Origin: CAWDDG01 sp963801065
Lineage (GTDB): Bacteria; Actinomycetota; Actinomycetes; Jiangellales; Jiangellaceae
Assembly: GCA_963801065.1 (NCBI GenBank)
Contig: CAWDDG010000007.1
Span: 186,001-250,000 of the forward strand
Direction: 5' to 3'
Length of the DNA: 64,000 bases
The stretch's first letter is position 1. Each line of letters opens with the position of its first letter. Under the pieces are notes generated by a model. That model was not told the origin of the DNA and did not search any database. It was given only the letters and a program-made list of their open reading frames with translations. The position numbers were made by a program, and so were the translations under genes. This document shows, one piece after another, positions 48,687 to 58,519 of this stretch.

Positions 48687-49493
48687 CTACCGGGGAAGGT
48701 AGGGCGAGACGCCGTACGGACGGACCGGACGTGGCGGTTCCCTGCCGCGGCCCAGGGCCAGCGCGAAGAGGAACCCGACAACGAAGCCGGCGACATGCGC
48801 GACGTACGCGACGGTGCCGGCCGCCAGACCCGTACCCAGGCTGTAAAAGGCCTGGATCACGAACCACATGCCGAGAACCAGCCAGGCCGGCAGCTGTAAC
48901 GGGATGAAGAGCAGGAAAGGCACGAGGCTGATCACCTTGGCTCTGGGGAACCATGCCAGGTACGCGCCCAGTACCCCGGCGATCGCACCCGACGCGCCGA
49001 CCAGCGTCGTCCGCGCGTCGGCCTGCGTGAACGCGAAGGCATAGGTCGCCGCGATTCCGCACGCCAGGTAGAAGAGCAGGTATCGCACCCGTCCGAGCCG
49101 GTCCTCGACGTTGTTGCCGAACACGGCGAGGAACAGCATGTTGCCCAGCAGGTGTACCCAGCCGCCGTGCAGGAACATCGCCGTGACCGCGGAGAGGATC
49201 GGCGACTTCTCGTAGTCGGGCGCCACGAGCAGGCAGGCGGGGTTGCCGGCCGGGTCGACGGTCGCCGGCCCGACGACGAGTGGCAGTTGATCGCCCGTGG
49301 TCAGCTCGCGCGGGATCGCCGCCCACCGGTCGAAGAACTCCTGCACCGCACACGCGGCCTGCGCGCCCGAGTCGCCGATGCCGGCGAGACCCAGCGGGCT
49401 GAGCAGGAAGACGACGATGTTGACGGCGACCAGCGCCCGGGTGACGTACGCGGGCCGCAGCGTCGGATTCCGGTCATGGATCGGGATGACCAC
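48687..49493 (-). CDS. Rhomboid-family intramembrane serine protease
   Basis: A 268-aa membrane protein with about seven helices. The catalytic Ser is in LVGASGAIAGVLGAYLAWFP, the His in VAYVAHVAGFVVGFLFAL and the structural motif is HLLGNMLFL. It cleaves membrane protein substrates in the bilayer. The GTG at 49493 (VVIPIHDRNPTLR) is the likely start; the frame upstream belongs to a nuclease gene. A long charged loop between the first and second helices is typical. Confidence 0.9.
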   Translation of the reverse strand: MVIPIHDRNPTLRPAYVTRALVAVNIVVFLLSPLGLAGIGDSGAQAACAVQEFFDRWAAIPRELTTGDQLPLVVGPATVDPAGNPACLLVAPDYEKSPILSAVTAMFLHGGWVHLLGNMLFLAVFGNNVEDRLGRVRYLLFYLACGIAATYAFAFTQADARTTLVGASGAIAGVLGAYLAWFPRAKVISLVPFLLFIPLQLPAWLVLGMWFVIQAFYSLGTGLAAGTVAYVAHVAGFVVGFLFALALGRGREPPRPVRPYGVSPYLPR

Positions 49494-49516
49494 CCGTCGA
49501 TCATCCCATCGCCAGC

Positions 49517-51263
49517 TCAGCGCACTGGCCGAAGAGCCCGTCGGTCGTCGAAGGGACGGGCCGCCCGGTCGGCCTGCTCGGCCGTGGCGACCAGCCCGGC
49601 CAGCCCGCCGGCGCCGCCCACGGGCAGGGCCCAGACGCCCTCGACCTCCACCAGGCGGGTTCCTGGCGTCTCGAGCCAGCGCAGGATGCACTCGGCCTCT
49701 TCGACCGTCGCGGCCGGTAGTGGGGGAGGGGCAGCGACGACGGTCTCCGCCGTGGCCAGGAGTGCGTCGAGGTATGGCCGCGGGTGCGCGCCGGCCGGCG
49801 AGGCGGTGGCACCGGCAAGGCGGCCGTACCGCACGACATGGAGCTCCCAGCCACCCGCTTCGACCCGCCGCGCCGCCGCGAGCTGCGGCACCGCAGCCAG
49901 GGCCGCGAGCCGCTGCGCGCGGGCGGCCGTGCGGACGAATGTCGCCATCCGGTCGCGATGAACGGCCGCCTCTTCGTAACGCTGGTTGCCGGACAGAAGG
50001 TCGATACGGGCCAGCAGCCGGTCGACCAGGGCGCGTGGGTCGGCGGTGAAGGCGCGCCGGACGGCGTCGACATGCCGCGCATAGGCCTCGACCGTCTCGC
50101 CGCCCTCGCAGGGAGCACCGCAGCGGCCCATCTCGGCCAGCGCACATGCCGACCGGGTGCGTTTGGGCGACAGCCGGTCGGTGCACTGCCGGATCGGCAC
50201 CGCCTCGTGGACGGCGGTCATCGCGGCCTCGGCCAGCCGGCGTGAACCGAACGGGCCGAGAGTAGGTCGCCTCGTCGAGCCTGACCTCACGAACCAAAGA
50301 GAGTCGGGGGAACGGCTCGACGGTGAGCTTGACCCAGCTGGCGTGCTCAGGGAACCGGGAGCGCCGGTTGTAGCGAGGCTTGCGATCGGCGATCAGGCGG
50401 AGTTCGCGGACTTCGGCCTCGAGCGGCGTGGCGCACCTGATGCTGGTAACCGACTCGGCCACAGCGACCATCTCAGTCATCCGGCGACGGGTCTCTGAGG
50501 CCGTGAAGTACGTGCGCACGCGAGTGCGCATGTCCTTGCTCTTGCCGACATAGAGCGCCCGGCCCAGACCGTCGAGGAAGAGGTAGACGCCTGGCGCATG
50601 CGGCACGCTCTCGGCGAGAAAGCGCTTGCGCCGCTGAGCCGGTGTGACCGTGCTCTGCCAGGTGGCAAGCTCCTCCACGGTGTGGACGCCGACGTTGCCC
50701 AGTCGCTCGAACAGCCCGTGCAGGACGTCGACCGTGGCGCGGGCGTCGGCGAGCGCACGGTGCGTCGGCATGGTGCCGGCCCGGAAGACCCGGGCCAGCG
50801 TCGAAAGTCTGCAGTCGTGGGCCTCGTCGCGCGCCAGCGCCCGGCGGGCGAGCCGCGCGGTATCGAGAACGTAGAAGCCCGGCCAGGCGTGGCCCAGGTG
50901 TTCGCATGCCGTCTTGAGGAAGCCAACGTCGAACGGCGCGTTGTGAGCGACGAGCACGCTGCCCCGTGCGAACTCGAGGAAGGCCGGCAGGACCGCCTCG
51001 AGGCGGGGAGCGGTGGCCACCATCGCGTCGGTGATCCCGGTCAGAACCGCGACGAACGGCGGGATCGACAGGCCCGGCCGGACCAAGGTCTGGAACTCGC
51101 CCTGGACCTCGCCCCCACAGACTTTGACGGCCCCGACCTCGGTGATCTCGCTCGTTGCGGGTGAGCCGCCGGTGGTCTCGAGGTCGACGACCACGAACAT
51201 TGTCGAGACCAGGGCAGTGCCGAGCTCGTCGAGCGTGCCCTGGACGGCGACCACCGCGGTCAT
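49517..51263 (-). pseudogene. DEDDh exonuclease/UvrC-like GIY-YIG nuclease with one frameshift
   Basis: A DnaQ-like domain with VVVDLETTGG (Asp, Glu), VAHNAPFDVGFL (Asp) and PTHRALADARAT (His, Asp) is followed by a GIY-YIG domain (APGVYLFLDGLGRALYVGKSKDMRTRVRTYF) and a UvrC-like region (PIRQCTDRLSPKRTRSACALAEMGRCGAPC). Rv2191 of M. tuberculosis has this form and lies at the same place. The frame changes near 50258-50264 by one extra base; correcting it restores DEATYLGPFGSRRLAEAA. It may be a sequencing error, since both halves are otherwise intact. Confidence 0.85.
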
Positions 51264-51374
51264 GGATCCGACGCTAGGCACGACCACCGACAAGACCATG
51301 GCGGCGCGCCGTCGTGCTGACGTCCCGGTCAGCTGCGCGGCTACGCTCGTCGGTGCAGGACGAGGAGGCGAGCT

Positions 51375-51614
51375 GTGGCGGTGTCGATGCCGACTGCGAC
51401 GACCAGGTGGCGGTGTGCGCAGTGTGGCAACCTCACCCGCTTCGACGTCGTGCGCTCGGTTCGGGTACGTGAATACGTCCATCTGAACCTCGCAGGGGAG
51501 CCCCGGATAGAGGAGACCGAGGTTCTGGCGGAGACCGTCGAGCAGGTGCGGTGCCGGTGGTGCGGCTCTGACGCCGTCGACGTCGTACCGCGCGTCGATG
51601 CCGAGGACACGTGA
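51375..51614 (+). CDS. Small zinc-ribbon protein
   Basis: A 79-aa protein with WRCAQCGNLTRFDVVRSVRVREYVHLNLAGEPRIEETEVLAETVEQVRCRWCGSDAVDVV. The CAQC and CRWC pairs would bind one zinc. Upstream GAGGAGG sets the GTG at 51375. It overlaps the NYN gene (GTGA, 51611-51614) and is common in this position in actinobacteria. The function is unknown. Confidence 0.85.
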   Translation: MAVSMPTATTRWRCAQCGNLTRFDVVRSVRVREYVHLNLAGEPRIEETEVLAETVEQVRCRWCGSDAVDVVPRVDAEDT

Positions 51615-52891
51615 CGCCACTGCCGGAGGCTGTGCGCCAGCGGGTGGTCTCCCTCGCAGCGGACGTGCTGGCAGGTCTCGCCGCGGAGGAGATCCCCGCG
51701 TCACTGCGGGCCGTCGCCCGGTTCACAGCTGCGAAGCGCGCCCGGCTGGGCGGCACCGCGATCGCGGCGGCCCTCGAAGCCGAGCCGGGTTTCCGGCGAC
51801 ATGTGCTCGAAGCCGCCCGGGCCGCCCATCCAGGACTGGTCGAGGCGCTGTCGACGGGCCCGCCGCCACCGGCCGCCGACCCGACCGACGTGGCCATGGT
51901 CGCCTTCCTGCTCCGCCCCGACGGCTGGACCGAGATGGTGGCGGCGGCCGGTGCGTCCGCACGGCGCGCCGTCGACGAGGCGCAGGCGGCACGCGACAGC
52001 GCCGCGGCCGTCCGGCTGCGCGAGCAGCTCTCGACCGCCCGGGCCGAAGCCCGCGAGAACCGGGAACGCGCCAAGGTCGAGGTCGAGCGGCTCAAGGCCG
52101 AGAACGCCGCCCTTCGTCGCCGACTCGGTGAGGCCCGCGACCAGGTTGCCGCGGCTGAGCGCGCCGTGCGGGCCGCCACCGAGGAATCGTCCCGCATCGT
52201 CGGCGCCGCCGAGTCCGTCCGCACAGCGGCCGAGGCCGAGGCACGGCGGTTGCGGAGCAAGCTCACGGGGGCGGAGGAAGCGCTGGAAGCCGCCCGCCGG
52301 GTCGACCGGGAAGGCCGCAGCCTGGGCAACGTCCGGCTGGGGCTGCTGCTGGACACGCTGGCCGAGGCAGCCGCTGGACTGCGCCGTGAGCTGGCGCTGC
52401 CCGCCTCTGCGCTCCGGCCTGCAGACACCGTCGAGGCGCTGGAACCGGGCGAGTCGGCCGCTCCCGGCCGGCCGCAGGACGACCCTGCCTACCTCGACGA
52501 CCTGCTGGCGCTGCCGCGGTCCCACCTCGTCGTCGACGGATACAACGTCACGAAGAGCGCCTGGCCGGCCATGCCGCTCGAAGCACAGCGCAGCCGTCTG
52601 GTCCAGGGGCTGTCGGCGCTGGCGGCCCGCACCGGAGCCGAGATCACCTGCGTCTTCGACGGCGCCGACGTCTCGGCGCCGCCACCGGTCACTCCGGCCC
52701 AGGGTGTCCGGGTGCGATTCAGCCCCCAGGGTCAGACGGCCGACGAGCTCATCCGGCGGCTGGTGGCCGCCGAACCACCAGGCCGCCCGCTGATCGTGGT
52801 CTCTTCGGATCGGGAGGTGGCCGACGGCGTGCGGCAGCGCCGGGCCCGCGCGCTCGATTCCGTGGCGCTGGTGCGCCTCCTCGGTGGCTGA
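51611..52891 (+). CDS. NYN-domain (YacP-like) RNA-binding protein
   Basis: A 426-aa protein. Residues to about 110 are helical and unassigned; residues 115-260 form a strongly charged coiled coil (ARAEARENRERAKVEVERLKAENAALRRRLGEARDQVAAAERAV...). The C-terminal NYN/PIN-like domain has HLVVDGYNVTKSAWP, CVFDGADV and PLIVVSSDREVADGVR with the expected Asp residues, like the ribonuclease YacP/Rae1. It may process RNA at the ribosome. The start overlaps the zinc-ribbon gene. Confidence 0.85.
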   Translation: MTPLPEAVRQRVVSLAADVLAGLAAEEIPASLRAVARFTAAKRARLGGTAIAAALEAEPGFRRHVLEAARAAHPGLVEALSTGPPPPAADPTDVAMVAFLLRPDGWTEMVAAAGASARRAVDEAQAARDSAAAVRLREQLSTARAEARENRERAKVEVERLKAENAALRRRLGEARDQVAAAERAVRAATEESSRIVGAAESVRTAAEAEARRLRSKLTGAEEALEAARRVDREGRSLGNVRLGLLLDTLAEAAAGLRRELALPASALRPADTVEALEPGESAAPGRPQDDPAYLDDLLALPRSHLVVDGYNVTKSAWPAMPLEAQRSRLVQGLSALAARTGAEITCVFDGADVSAPPPVTPAQGVRVRFSPQGQTADELIRRLVAAEPPGRPLIVVSSDREVADGVRQRRARALDSVALVRLLGG

Positions 52892-53097
52892 CGACGTCGG
52901 CGCGCTCTCGCGACGTGTCAGGCCGGACAAGCCGGCAGCCTGCGGCGACTCCGGGCGGGGCCCCGACGGGTCAGGGTGACGATCTGCTCCACGGGCATCC
53001 GTCGTCCTCGGGATCGTCCCCCTTGTCGGACCCGGTCTCTAGCGTCGGAATCGAGTCGGTGGCCTTCACCGGCCGCTCCGACTGTGGAGGCGTGACG

Positions 53098-53340
53098 ATG
53101 CTCATCGACTGTGACCGCTGCGAGGTACGCGGCCTCGCCTGTTCCGACTGTGTCGTCTCGGTGCTGCTGGGCACTCCGGAGGACGGCGCCGAGCTCGACC
53201 GGGCCGAACAGGAGGCGATCGATGTGCTGGCCGACGCCGGTCTGGTGCCGCCCCTGCGGCTGGTCGTCGGCGCCGAACCGGAGGACCGATATGGCAAAAC
53301 GGCGCACAGGAGCTTGCCTGGTGCACGATCTGCTGGCTAA
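53098..53340 (+). CDS. Conserved small actinobacterial protein
   Basis: An 80-aa protein (MLIDCDRCEVRGLACSDCVVSVLLGTPEDGAELDRAEQEAIDVLADAGLVPPLRLV). Two CxxC pairs (CDRC, CSDC) near the N-terminus could bind a metal. It is regularly found just upstream of NlpC/P60 genes in actinobacteria. The ATG at 53098 has GGAGG seven bases before it, better than the GTG at 53092. The function is unknown. Confidence 0.75.
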   Translation: MLIDCDRCEVRGLACSDCVVSVLLGTPEDGAELDRAEQEAIDVLADAGLVPPLRLVVGAEPEDRYGKTAHRSLPGARSAG

Positions 53341-53384
53341 CCTGCGCGACGGTGCCTGTTCCCCTGGCGGCCGAATGGTCGACT

Positions 53385-53518
53385 AGCAGGTGCTACGCCG
53401 AGTTCGGCCGCAAGGCCGGAGCCGGGGACCCACGTTCCCGGGGTGAATCGGCCGCCTAGGCGCGGCCGTAGGGCACACTTCCTGCCCGAACCCGACAGCT
53501 CACCCGGTAGGCGGAGGA
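53385..53518 (+). ncRNA. ydaO-yuaA (c-di-AMP) riboswitch
   Basis: The leader of the NlpC/P60 gene contains the consensus elements of the ydaO riboswitch: GCCGGGGACCCACG, CCCGGGGTGAATCGG, TAGGGCACACTTCCTGCCC and GAACCCGACAGCTCACC then CGGTAGGCGG. In Actinobacteria this RNA often controls cell-wall hydrolase genes and turns them off when c-di-AMP is high. It ends about 15 bases before the GTG start, so it may act on translation or termination. Confidence 0.9.
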
Positions 53519-53533
53519 GGAAGAAGGAGACGC

Positions 53534-54595
53534 GTGCCCCTGCACGTTCGCCGGAACACCCGTCCTCGTCGCACTCTCATCGCACTCTGCACCGCAGCCG
53601 CAGTCACCGGCTTCGGCGGTTTCGCCCTGGCCCCAGCCGGCCATGCGGATCCGGCGCTGACGCTCGAGCAGGTCAAGACACAGGTCGACGACCTCTACCG
53701 CAAGGCCGAGGTGGCCACCGAGCGTTACAACGCCGCGACGGACAAGCTGGCCGAGGTCGAGCGCCGCCTGACCAGCGCACAGGCCAATGTCGAGCGGCAG
53801 CAGGCCCTCGTCAACGAGCTCACCGCGGACATGGGTGGCTTCGCCGCAGCGACGTACCGCGCCGGCGGGATCGACCCGACGCTGAACGCGTTGATGGCCG
53901 CCGACCCGGCAGACTTCCTGGCCCAGGCGTCGGTCGTCGACGCCTACGCCAACCAGCAGGCCGACCAGCTGGCCGCCGTGGCCGGCGAGCGCCAGCGGCT
54001 CGAGCAGGACCGCCTGCTCGCCGACGAGGAGCTCAACCGCCTCAAGGCCGTGGAGGCCGACCTCGCGGTGCAGAAGGCCGAGATCGAGAAGCACCTCGCC
54101 GATGCCCAGGAGCTGCTGGACAGCCTGGAGGCCGAGGAGCGGGCGGCACTCGACGCCGAGCGCACGGCACGTGAGCGCGAGGCGGCGGCGCAGCAGGCCA
54201 GCCGTGGTGGCGGCGACGAGGCGCCGCTGCCCGACGTCCCTGCCAGTGGCCGGGCCGCGGTCGCGGTCAACTTCGCCCTCGCCCAGCTCGGCGAGCCCTA
54301 CTCGTACGGCTCCGAGGGCCCGGATTCCTGGGACTGCTCCGGGCTCACCATGGTGGCGTGGGCGCAGGCGGGTGTCTCGCTGCCGCGGTCGTCGTCCGCC
54401 CAGATCGGCGTCGGCACCAGGGTCTCGAAGAGCCAGCTGCAGCCAGGCGATCTGGTCTTCTTCTACAGCCCGATCAGCCATGTCGGCATCTATCTCGGTG
54501 GTGGCGAACTCGTCCATGCCACCCACCCGGGCGACGTCGTGAGTGTCGACCCCCTCTCGTCGATGCCCTTCTCAGGGGCGACCCGCCCGGGCTGA
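53534..54595 (+). CDS. Secreted NlpC/P60 peptidoglycan endopeptidase
   Basis: A 353-aa protein. A signal peptide (about residues 1-38, ending GFALAPAGHA) precedes a long coiled coil (residues 45-220), then the NlpC/P60 domain: AVNFALAQLGEPYSYGSEGPDSWDCSGLTMVAWAQAG (Cys), ISHVGIYLGGGELVHATHPG (His and third polar residue). It resembles RipC-type enzymes that cut stem peptides, whose coiled coil binds FtsEX. The GTG follows GAAGGAGA. It sits at the Rv2190c position beside the nuclease gene and is controlled by the riboswitch upstream. Confidence 0.92.
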   Translation: MPLHVRRNTRPRRTLIALCTAAAVTGFGGFALAPAGHADPALTLEQVKTQVDDLYRKAEVATERYNAATDKLAEVERRLTSAQANVERQQALVNELTADMGGFAAATYRAGGIDPTLNALMAADPADFLAQASVVDAYANQQADQLAAVAGERQRLEQDRLLADEELNRLKAVEADLAVQKAEIEKHLADAQELLDSLEAEERAALDAERTAREREAAAQQASRGGGDEAPLPDVPASGRAAVAVNFALAQLGEPYSYGSEGPDSWDCSGLTMVAWAQAGVSLPRSSSAQIGVGTRVSKSQLQPGDLVFFYSPISHVGIYLGGGELVHATHPGDVVSVDPLSSMPFSGATRPG

Positions 54596-54629
54596 CCGAC
54601 GCAGCGCCACGCCCGCCTACCATCGACGC

Positions 54630-55964
54630 GTGACCACGAGGAGGGCCGCCCCCGAGGCGGCCCTCCTCGTTCGCTTCCGCTACTCGGGCGCCCGGCGCGG
54701 CGGTCCGATCAGCCGGCGTGTTGCCGCGAGTCGGGTCCCGTCGGCCCGGAGCTCGCTACCACGAGGTTGGTTCGGCCTGATCGGCCTGGCTGCGGCCGTC
54801 GTGGCCGTGCTCGGGCCGTCTGCGCCGGCCCCCGCTCCCATCACGCACACGCCTGCCGGGTGGGTTGCCCCCTCGACCGATGCCGACACGGCGCTCGCGG
54901 ATGCCCGTGGCGCTGTTCGGGACCTGCTCGATCGACGTGCCGCGGCATGGCGGTCGTCTGATGCGCAGGCGTGGCACACGACTCTGGCCGAGCGTGGAGC
55001 GGACGCGCAGACCGCGATGTTCGAGGCGTTACGGCGGCTGCGGCTCGATGCCTGGTCCGAGGAGCTGGGTGTCCTCGAGCCGGGCCCTGCGGGTTCCTGG
55101 CGCGCGAGCGTCGTCGTCCGGTACCGGTTCGCCGGTGACGAGACCGATGCGACGGTGCGCGGCGTGCTCGACATCACGCCGCAGCTGCGGGTGGCGGGCG
55201 CGACGACCGACCCGGTGCCGCCCTGGGAGATCGACGACGTCCGCAGCATGGCCGGACGGCGCTCGCTGGTCGTGGGTGGTGCGGCCCCCGACGTGCTGCG
55301 GCGTTATTCGACCGAGCTGGACCAGGCATCTCGTTCAGTGGGGTCCTTGCTGCACATCACGCCGCCGCGGGTCGTCCTCGTCCTGGCCGACGACTGGGGT
55401 CAGGCGCAGCGCATGCGGAGCGGCACGGAGGGTGACGGGCTCGCAGCGTTGGCCACCTCCCTGGAACCACCAGGCCTGCCTGCCGGCCCGGTCCGGGTAC
55501 TCGCCGATCCGGGTGTGCTCGCCCGCCTGGACGCTCCGACCCGGGTTGCTCTGCTCGGACACGAGACGTTCCACGTGGCGACCCGCGAGCTGGGACCTGT
55601 CCCGCTCTGGCTCTCGGAGGGACTCGCCGACTACGCCGGCTACCGCGACTCCGGGGTCTCTCTCGACCGTGCCCTGGCTGGTCTGGTGGGGCAGTCCCGG
55701 GTGGACGGCGTGCCGACAGCGCTGCCCGACGACGCTGCCTTCACCGATCCCGATCGCGCGACCGGTGCGTACGAGGGCGCCCATCTGGCCCTGAGGATGC
55801 TGGCCGACGAGTACGGCGAGGAGCAGGTCGTCGAGCTGTACCGGCAGGCCGCGCGCCACGGTGCGGCAGGCCTCGACGACGCCCTCCGCGACGTGCTGGG
55901 GACGGACCTGGCCGCTGTGACGTCGCAATGGCGAGCGGAGGTGGGTGAGCTTGTCGACGGCTGA
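54630..55964 (+). CDS. Membrane-anchored peptidase-MA-like metallopeptidase
   Basis: A frame of 444 aa from the GTG at 54630, whose start is uncertain because the first codons lie in the terminator hairpin. A helix (about GLIGLAAAVVAVLGPSAPAPAP) anchors it. The zinc motif LLGHETFHVATRELGPVPLWLSEGLADYAGY has HExxH and a downstream Glu, as in gluzincin-type peptidases of the MA clan. The N-terminal part (residues 90-200) may be an SCP-like or beta-rich domain. The substrate is unknown. Confidence 0.8.
   Translation: MTTRRAAPEAALLVRFRYSGARRGGPISRRVAASRVPSARSSLPRGWFGLIGLAAAVVAVLGPSAPAPAPITHTPAGWVAPSTDADTALADARGAVRDLLDRRAAAWRSSDAQAWHTTLAERGADAQTAMFEALRRLRLDAWSEELGVLEPGPAGSWRASVVVRYRFAGDETDATVRGVLDITPQLRVAGATTDPVPPWEIDDVRSMAGRRSLVVGGAAPDVLRRYSTELDQASRSVGSLLHITPPRVVLVLADDWGQAQRMRSGTEGDGLAALATSLEPPGLPAGPVRVLADPGVLARLDAPTRVALLGHETFHVATRELGPVPLWLSEGLADYAGYRDSGVSLDRALAGLVGQSRVDGVPTALPDDAAFTDPDRATGAYEGAHLALRMLADEYGEEQVVELYRQAARHGAAGLDDALRDVLGTDLAAVTSQWRAEVGELVDG
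54636..54670 (+). terminator. Strong intrinsic-type hairpin after NlpC/P60 gene
   Basis: A 15-bp perfect stem, ACGAGGAGGGCCGCC (54636-54650) and GGCGGCCCTCCTCGT (54656-54670), has a 5-base loop, followed by TCGCTTCCG without a T-run. It lies 41 bases after the NlpC/P60 stop and probably ends that transcript. Confidence 0.7.
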
Positions 55965-55996
55965 AGGGGCCGACGGGACGGACACTCGCAGTCGCG

Positions 55997-57284
55997 ATGC
56001 CATGGATCGTCCTGTCCGTGCTGCTCGCGGCGCTCGCGTTCACGGTTGTCGTGACGACGCCGTGGGAGCCGCTGCAGGGTGCGACGGCTCACCAGGCCGA
56101 GCCCGACCGCGACTTCAATGCGGCCGAACGGGCCCAGTCCGACGCCTACCAGCGCGAGATCCGTCCGCCCGCCTACCTCGGACTGGCGGTCGGCCTCGGG
56201 GTGTCCCTGGTGCTCGGCCTGACGCCGCTGGGCTCTCGACTGGTGACGGCGGCAGCCCGCCCGCTGGGCGGCGGATGGGTCTGGCAGGTCCTGCTCGGCG
56301 GCCTCGCGGTGCTGTTCACCGTCAGGCTCGCGACGATCGGGTTCTCGGCGTGGGCGGAGTCCGTCCGCCGCGAGTACGGCCTGTCCACACGTGCGTGGGG
56401 TGGCTGGGTCGCGGACGTCGGCCGGTCGTTCGGCCTTCAGGTCGCAGGCACGCTGCTCGGACTGTTCATCCTCGTTGCGCTGGCTCGCGCACTGCCGCGG
56501 TGGTGGTGGGCGGTCGCGGCGGTCGTCGCCGCTGCGCTCGTCGTCGCTCCTGTCGTTCGTCTACCCGCTGCTGATCGAACCGGTCTTCAACAAGTTCACG
56601 CCGCTGGCGGAGGGCGAGCTGCGGTCGTCACTGATCGAGATGGCGCAGGACGACGGCGTGCCGGTCGACGAGGTACTCGTCGCCGACGCCTCGAGGCGCA
56701 CGAGCACGCTCAACGCCTACGTGTCCGGATTCGGGGCGACCAGGCGCATCGTCATCTACGACAACCTGTTAGACCAGGCGCCTGCGGAGCAGGTCCGGAC
56801 GGTCGTCGCCCACGAGCTCGGTCACGCGGCGGAGCACGACGTCCGCAACGGCACACTGCTCGGGGCGCTGGCCGCGGCGGTCGGCGTGTGCGCACTTGCC
56901 GGCCTGCTCGCCCGGCCGTGGCTGCAGGGTCGAGCCGCAGCGGACGGACCGGGCGACCCACGCATCCTTGCGTTGGTACTCGCCGTCGTCGCGGTGATCG
57001 GCATCGCAACCGGCCCGGTCCAGAGCCTGGTGAGCCGGCGGGTCGAGACCCGCGCGGACGTCCACGCACTCGATCTCACCCGCGATCCGACGACGTTCGC
57101 GCAGATGCAGCGCTCGCTCGCGCTGAAATCGCACGCGGATCTCGAGCCGCCTCCGATCGTGTTCGGCATGTTCGGGACTCACCCGACGGCACCGCAGCGG
57201 ATCGCACTGGCTCGAGCATGGGCGGAACAGCACGACCAGCCTGAGCCTGCGGACCTCGCTCCTGTGGCAGGCTCTGGCGGATGA
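55997..57284 (+). pseudogene. M48-family zinc metalloprotease with one frameshift
   Basis: A Ste24/HtpX-like membrane protease. The first frame carries the N-terminal helices (MPWIVLSVLLAALAFTVVV to ...ALPRWWWAVAAVVAAALVV); the second continues LLSFVYPLLIEPVFNKFTPLAEGELRSSLIEMAQDDGVPVDEVLVAD, then VVAHELGHAAEHDV (HExxH), RRVETRADVHAL and a C-terminal tail. One extra base near 56540-56547 separates them. Everything else, including the coupling to pimB (ATGA, 57281-57284), looks intact, so a sequencing error is possible. Confidence 0.85.
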
Positions 57285-58456
57285 GTCGCACGCTGATCGT
57301 CACGAACGACTTCCCTACCCGGCATGGTGGGATCGAGTCGTTCGTGTACGCCTTGGCCGAGCGGCTGCCTGCCGACGAGGTCGTGGTCTACACGGCGACG
57401 ATGCCGGACCACCGCGAGTTCGACGCGCGGCTGCCCTATCCGGTCGTGCGCGACAGGGCGTCCGTGCTCTTGCCAACACCCGCCGTGTCGAGGCGGACCG
57501 CCGACGTCCTGCGTGCCGAGCGGTGCGACTCGGTACTCTTCGGCGCCGCAGCGCCGCTCGGCCTGCTCGCCGACGGACTGCGCGGGGCCGGAGCCCGTCG
57601 GGTCGTCGGACTCACCCACGGCCACGAGACCTGGTGGGCACGCGTTCCGGCGGCACGACGGGCGCTCCGCAGGATCGGCGACGGCTGCGACGTGCTGACG
57701 TACGTCTCGGAGTTCTGCAGGCGCCGGATCGTGCCGGCACTGTCTGCCGACGTGGCCGAGCGGATGGTGCGGCTGGCTCCGGGCGTCGACACCGAGGTGT
57801 TCCGTCCGGGCGTCGGTGGTGCCGCGATTCGCGAGCGCCTTGGCATCGCCCCCGGGCGGCCGGTGCTGGTGTCGGTATCGAGGTTCGTCCCCCGGAAGGG
57901 CCAGGACGCGCTGATCAAGGCGATGCCGCACCTGTTGGCGGCCGTCCCCGACGCCCTGCTCCTGCTTGTCGGCGACGGACCCTCCCGCCGCCGCCTCGAA
58001 CGGCTGACCCGCGAGCACGACGTTGCGGCCTCGGTGATCTTCGCCGGCGCAGTCCCATGGTCGGACGCCCCCGGGTGGTTCGACGTCGGGGACGTTTTCG
58101 CAATGCCATGCCGGACCCGCATGGGAGGCCTGGAGCCGGAGGCGCTCGGCATCGTGTTCCTGGAGGCCCAGGCGTGCGGCCACCCGGTGCTCGTCGGCGA
58201 CAGCGGTGGGGCGCCGGAGACCGTGCTGCACGGTGAGACCGGCTACGTCGTCGATCCCTTCAACCCGGTTGCCATCGCGGCGCGCGCAGCTGACCTGCTC
58301 TCGGACCTCGACCGCGTGCGGTTGATGGGGGAGAAGGGCCGGGCCTGGGTCGAGCGGGAATGGACCTGGCACGAGTCGGTCGCTGTCTTGCGTGGCCTGC
58401 TGGCTCCTCCCGAGCCGGACACCGCGGTGCGTGACCGTCAGCAGCCGCCCGTCTGA
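57281..58456 (+). CDS. pimB: GDP-mannose-dependent phosphatidylinositol-type mannosyltransferase
   Basis: A 391-aa GT-B glycosyltransferase of family GT4, the second mannosyltransferase of phosphatidylinositol mannoside synthesis (Rv2188c type). It begins MSRTLIVTNDFPTRHGGIESFVYALA with the Gly-rich loop; the sugar-nucleotide site has LVSVSRFVPRKGQDALIKAMP and GGLEPEALGIVFLEAQACGHPVL (E-x7-E). The gene lies in the same neighbourhood as in Mycobacterium, beside the NlpC/P60, nuclease and trpD genes. Confidence 0.92.
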   Translation: MSRTLIVTNDFPTRHGGIESFVYALAERLPADEVVVYTATMPDHREFDARLPYPVVRDRASVLLPTPAVSRRTADVLRAERCDSVLFGAAAPLGLLADGLRGAGARRVVGLTHGHETWWARVPAARRALRRIGDGCDVLTYVSEFCRRRIVPALSADVAERMVRLAPGVDTEVFRPGVGGAAIRERLGIAPGRPVLVSVSRFVPRKGQDALIKAMPHLLAAVPDALLLLVGDGPSRRRLERLTREHDVAASVIFAGAVPWSDAPGWFDVGDVFAMPCRTRMGGLEPEALGIVFLEAQACGHPVLVGDSGGAPETVLHGETGYVVDPFNPVAIAARAADLLSDLDRVRLMGEKGRAWVEREWTWHESVAVLRGLLAPPEPDTAVRDRQQPPV

Positions 58457-58519
58457 TCGGTGGAGGGACGTGGTTCGGCCCGACCCGAGCCCGGCGTCGA
58501 GATGGCGCTCCACGAGCGG

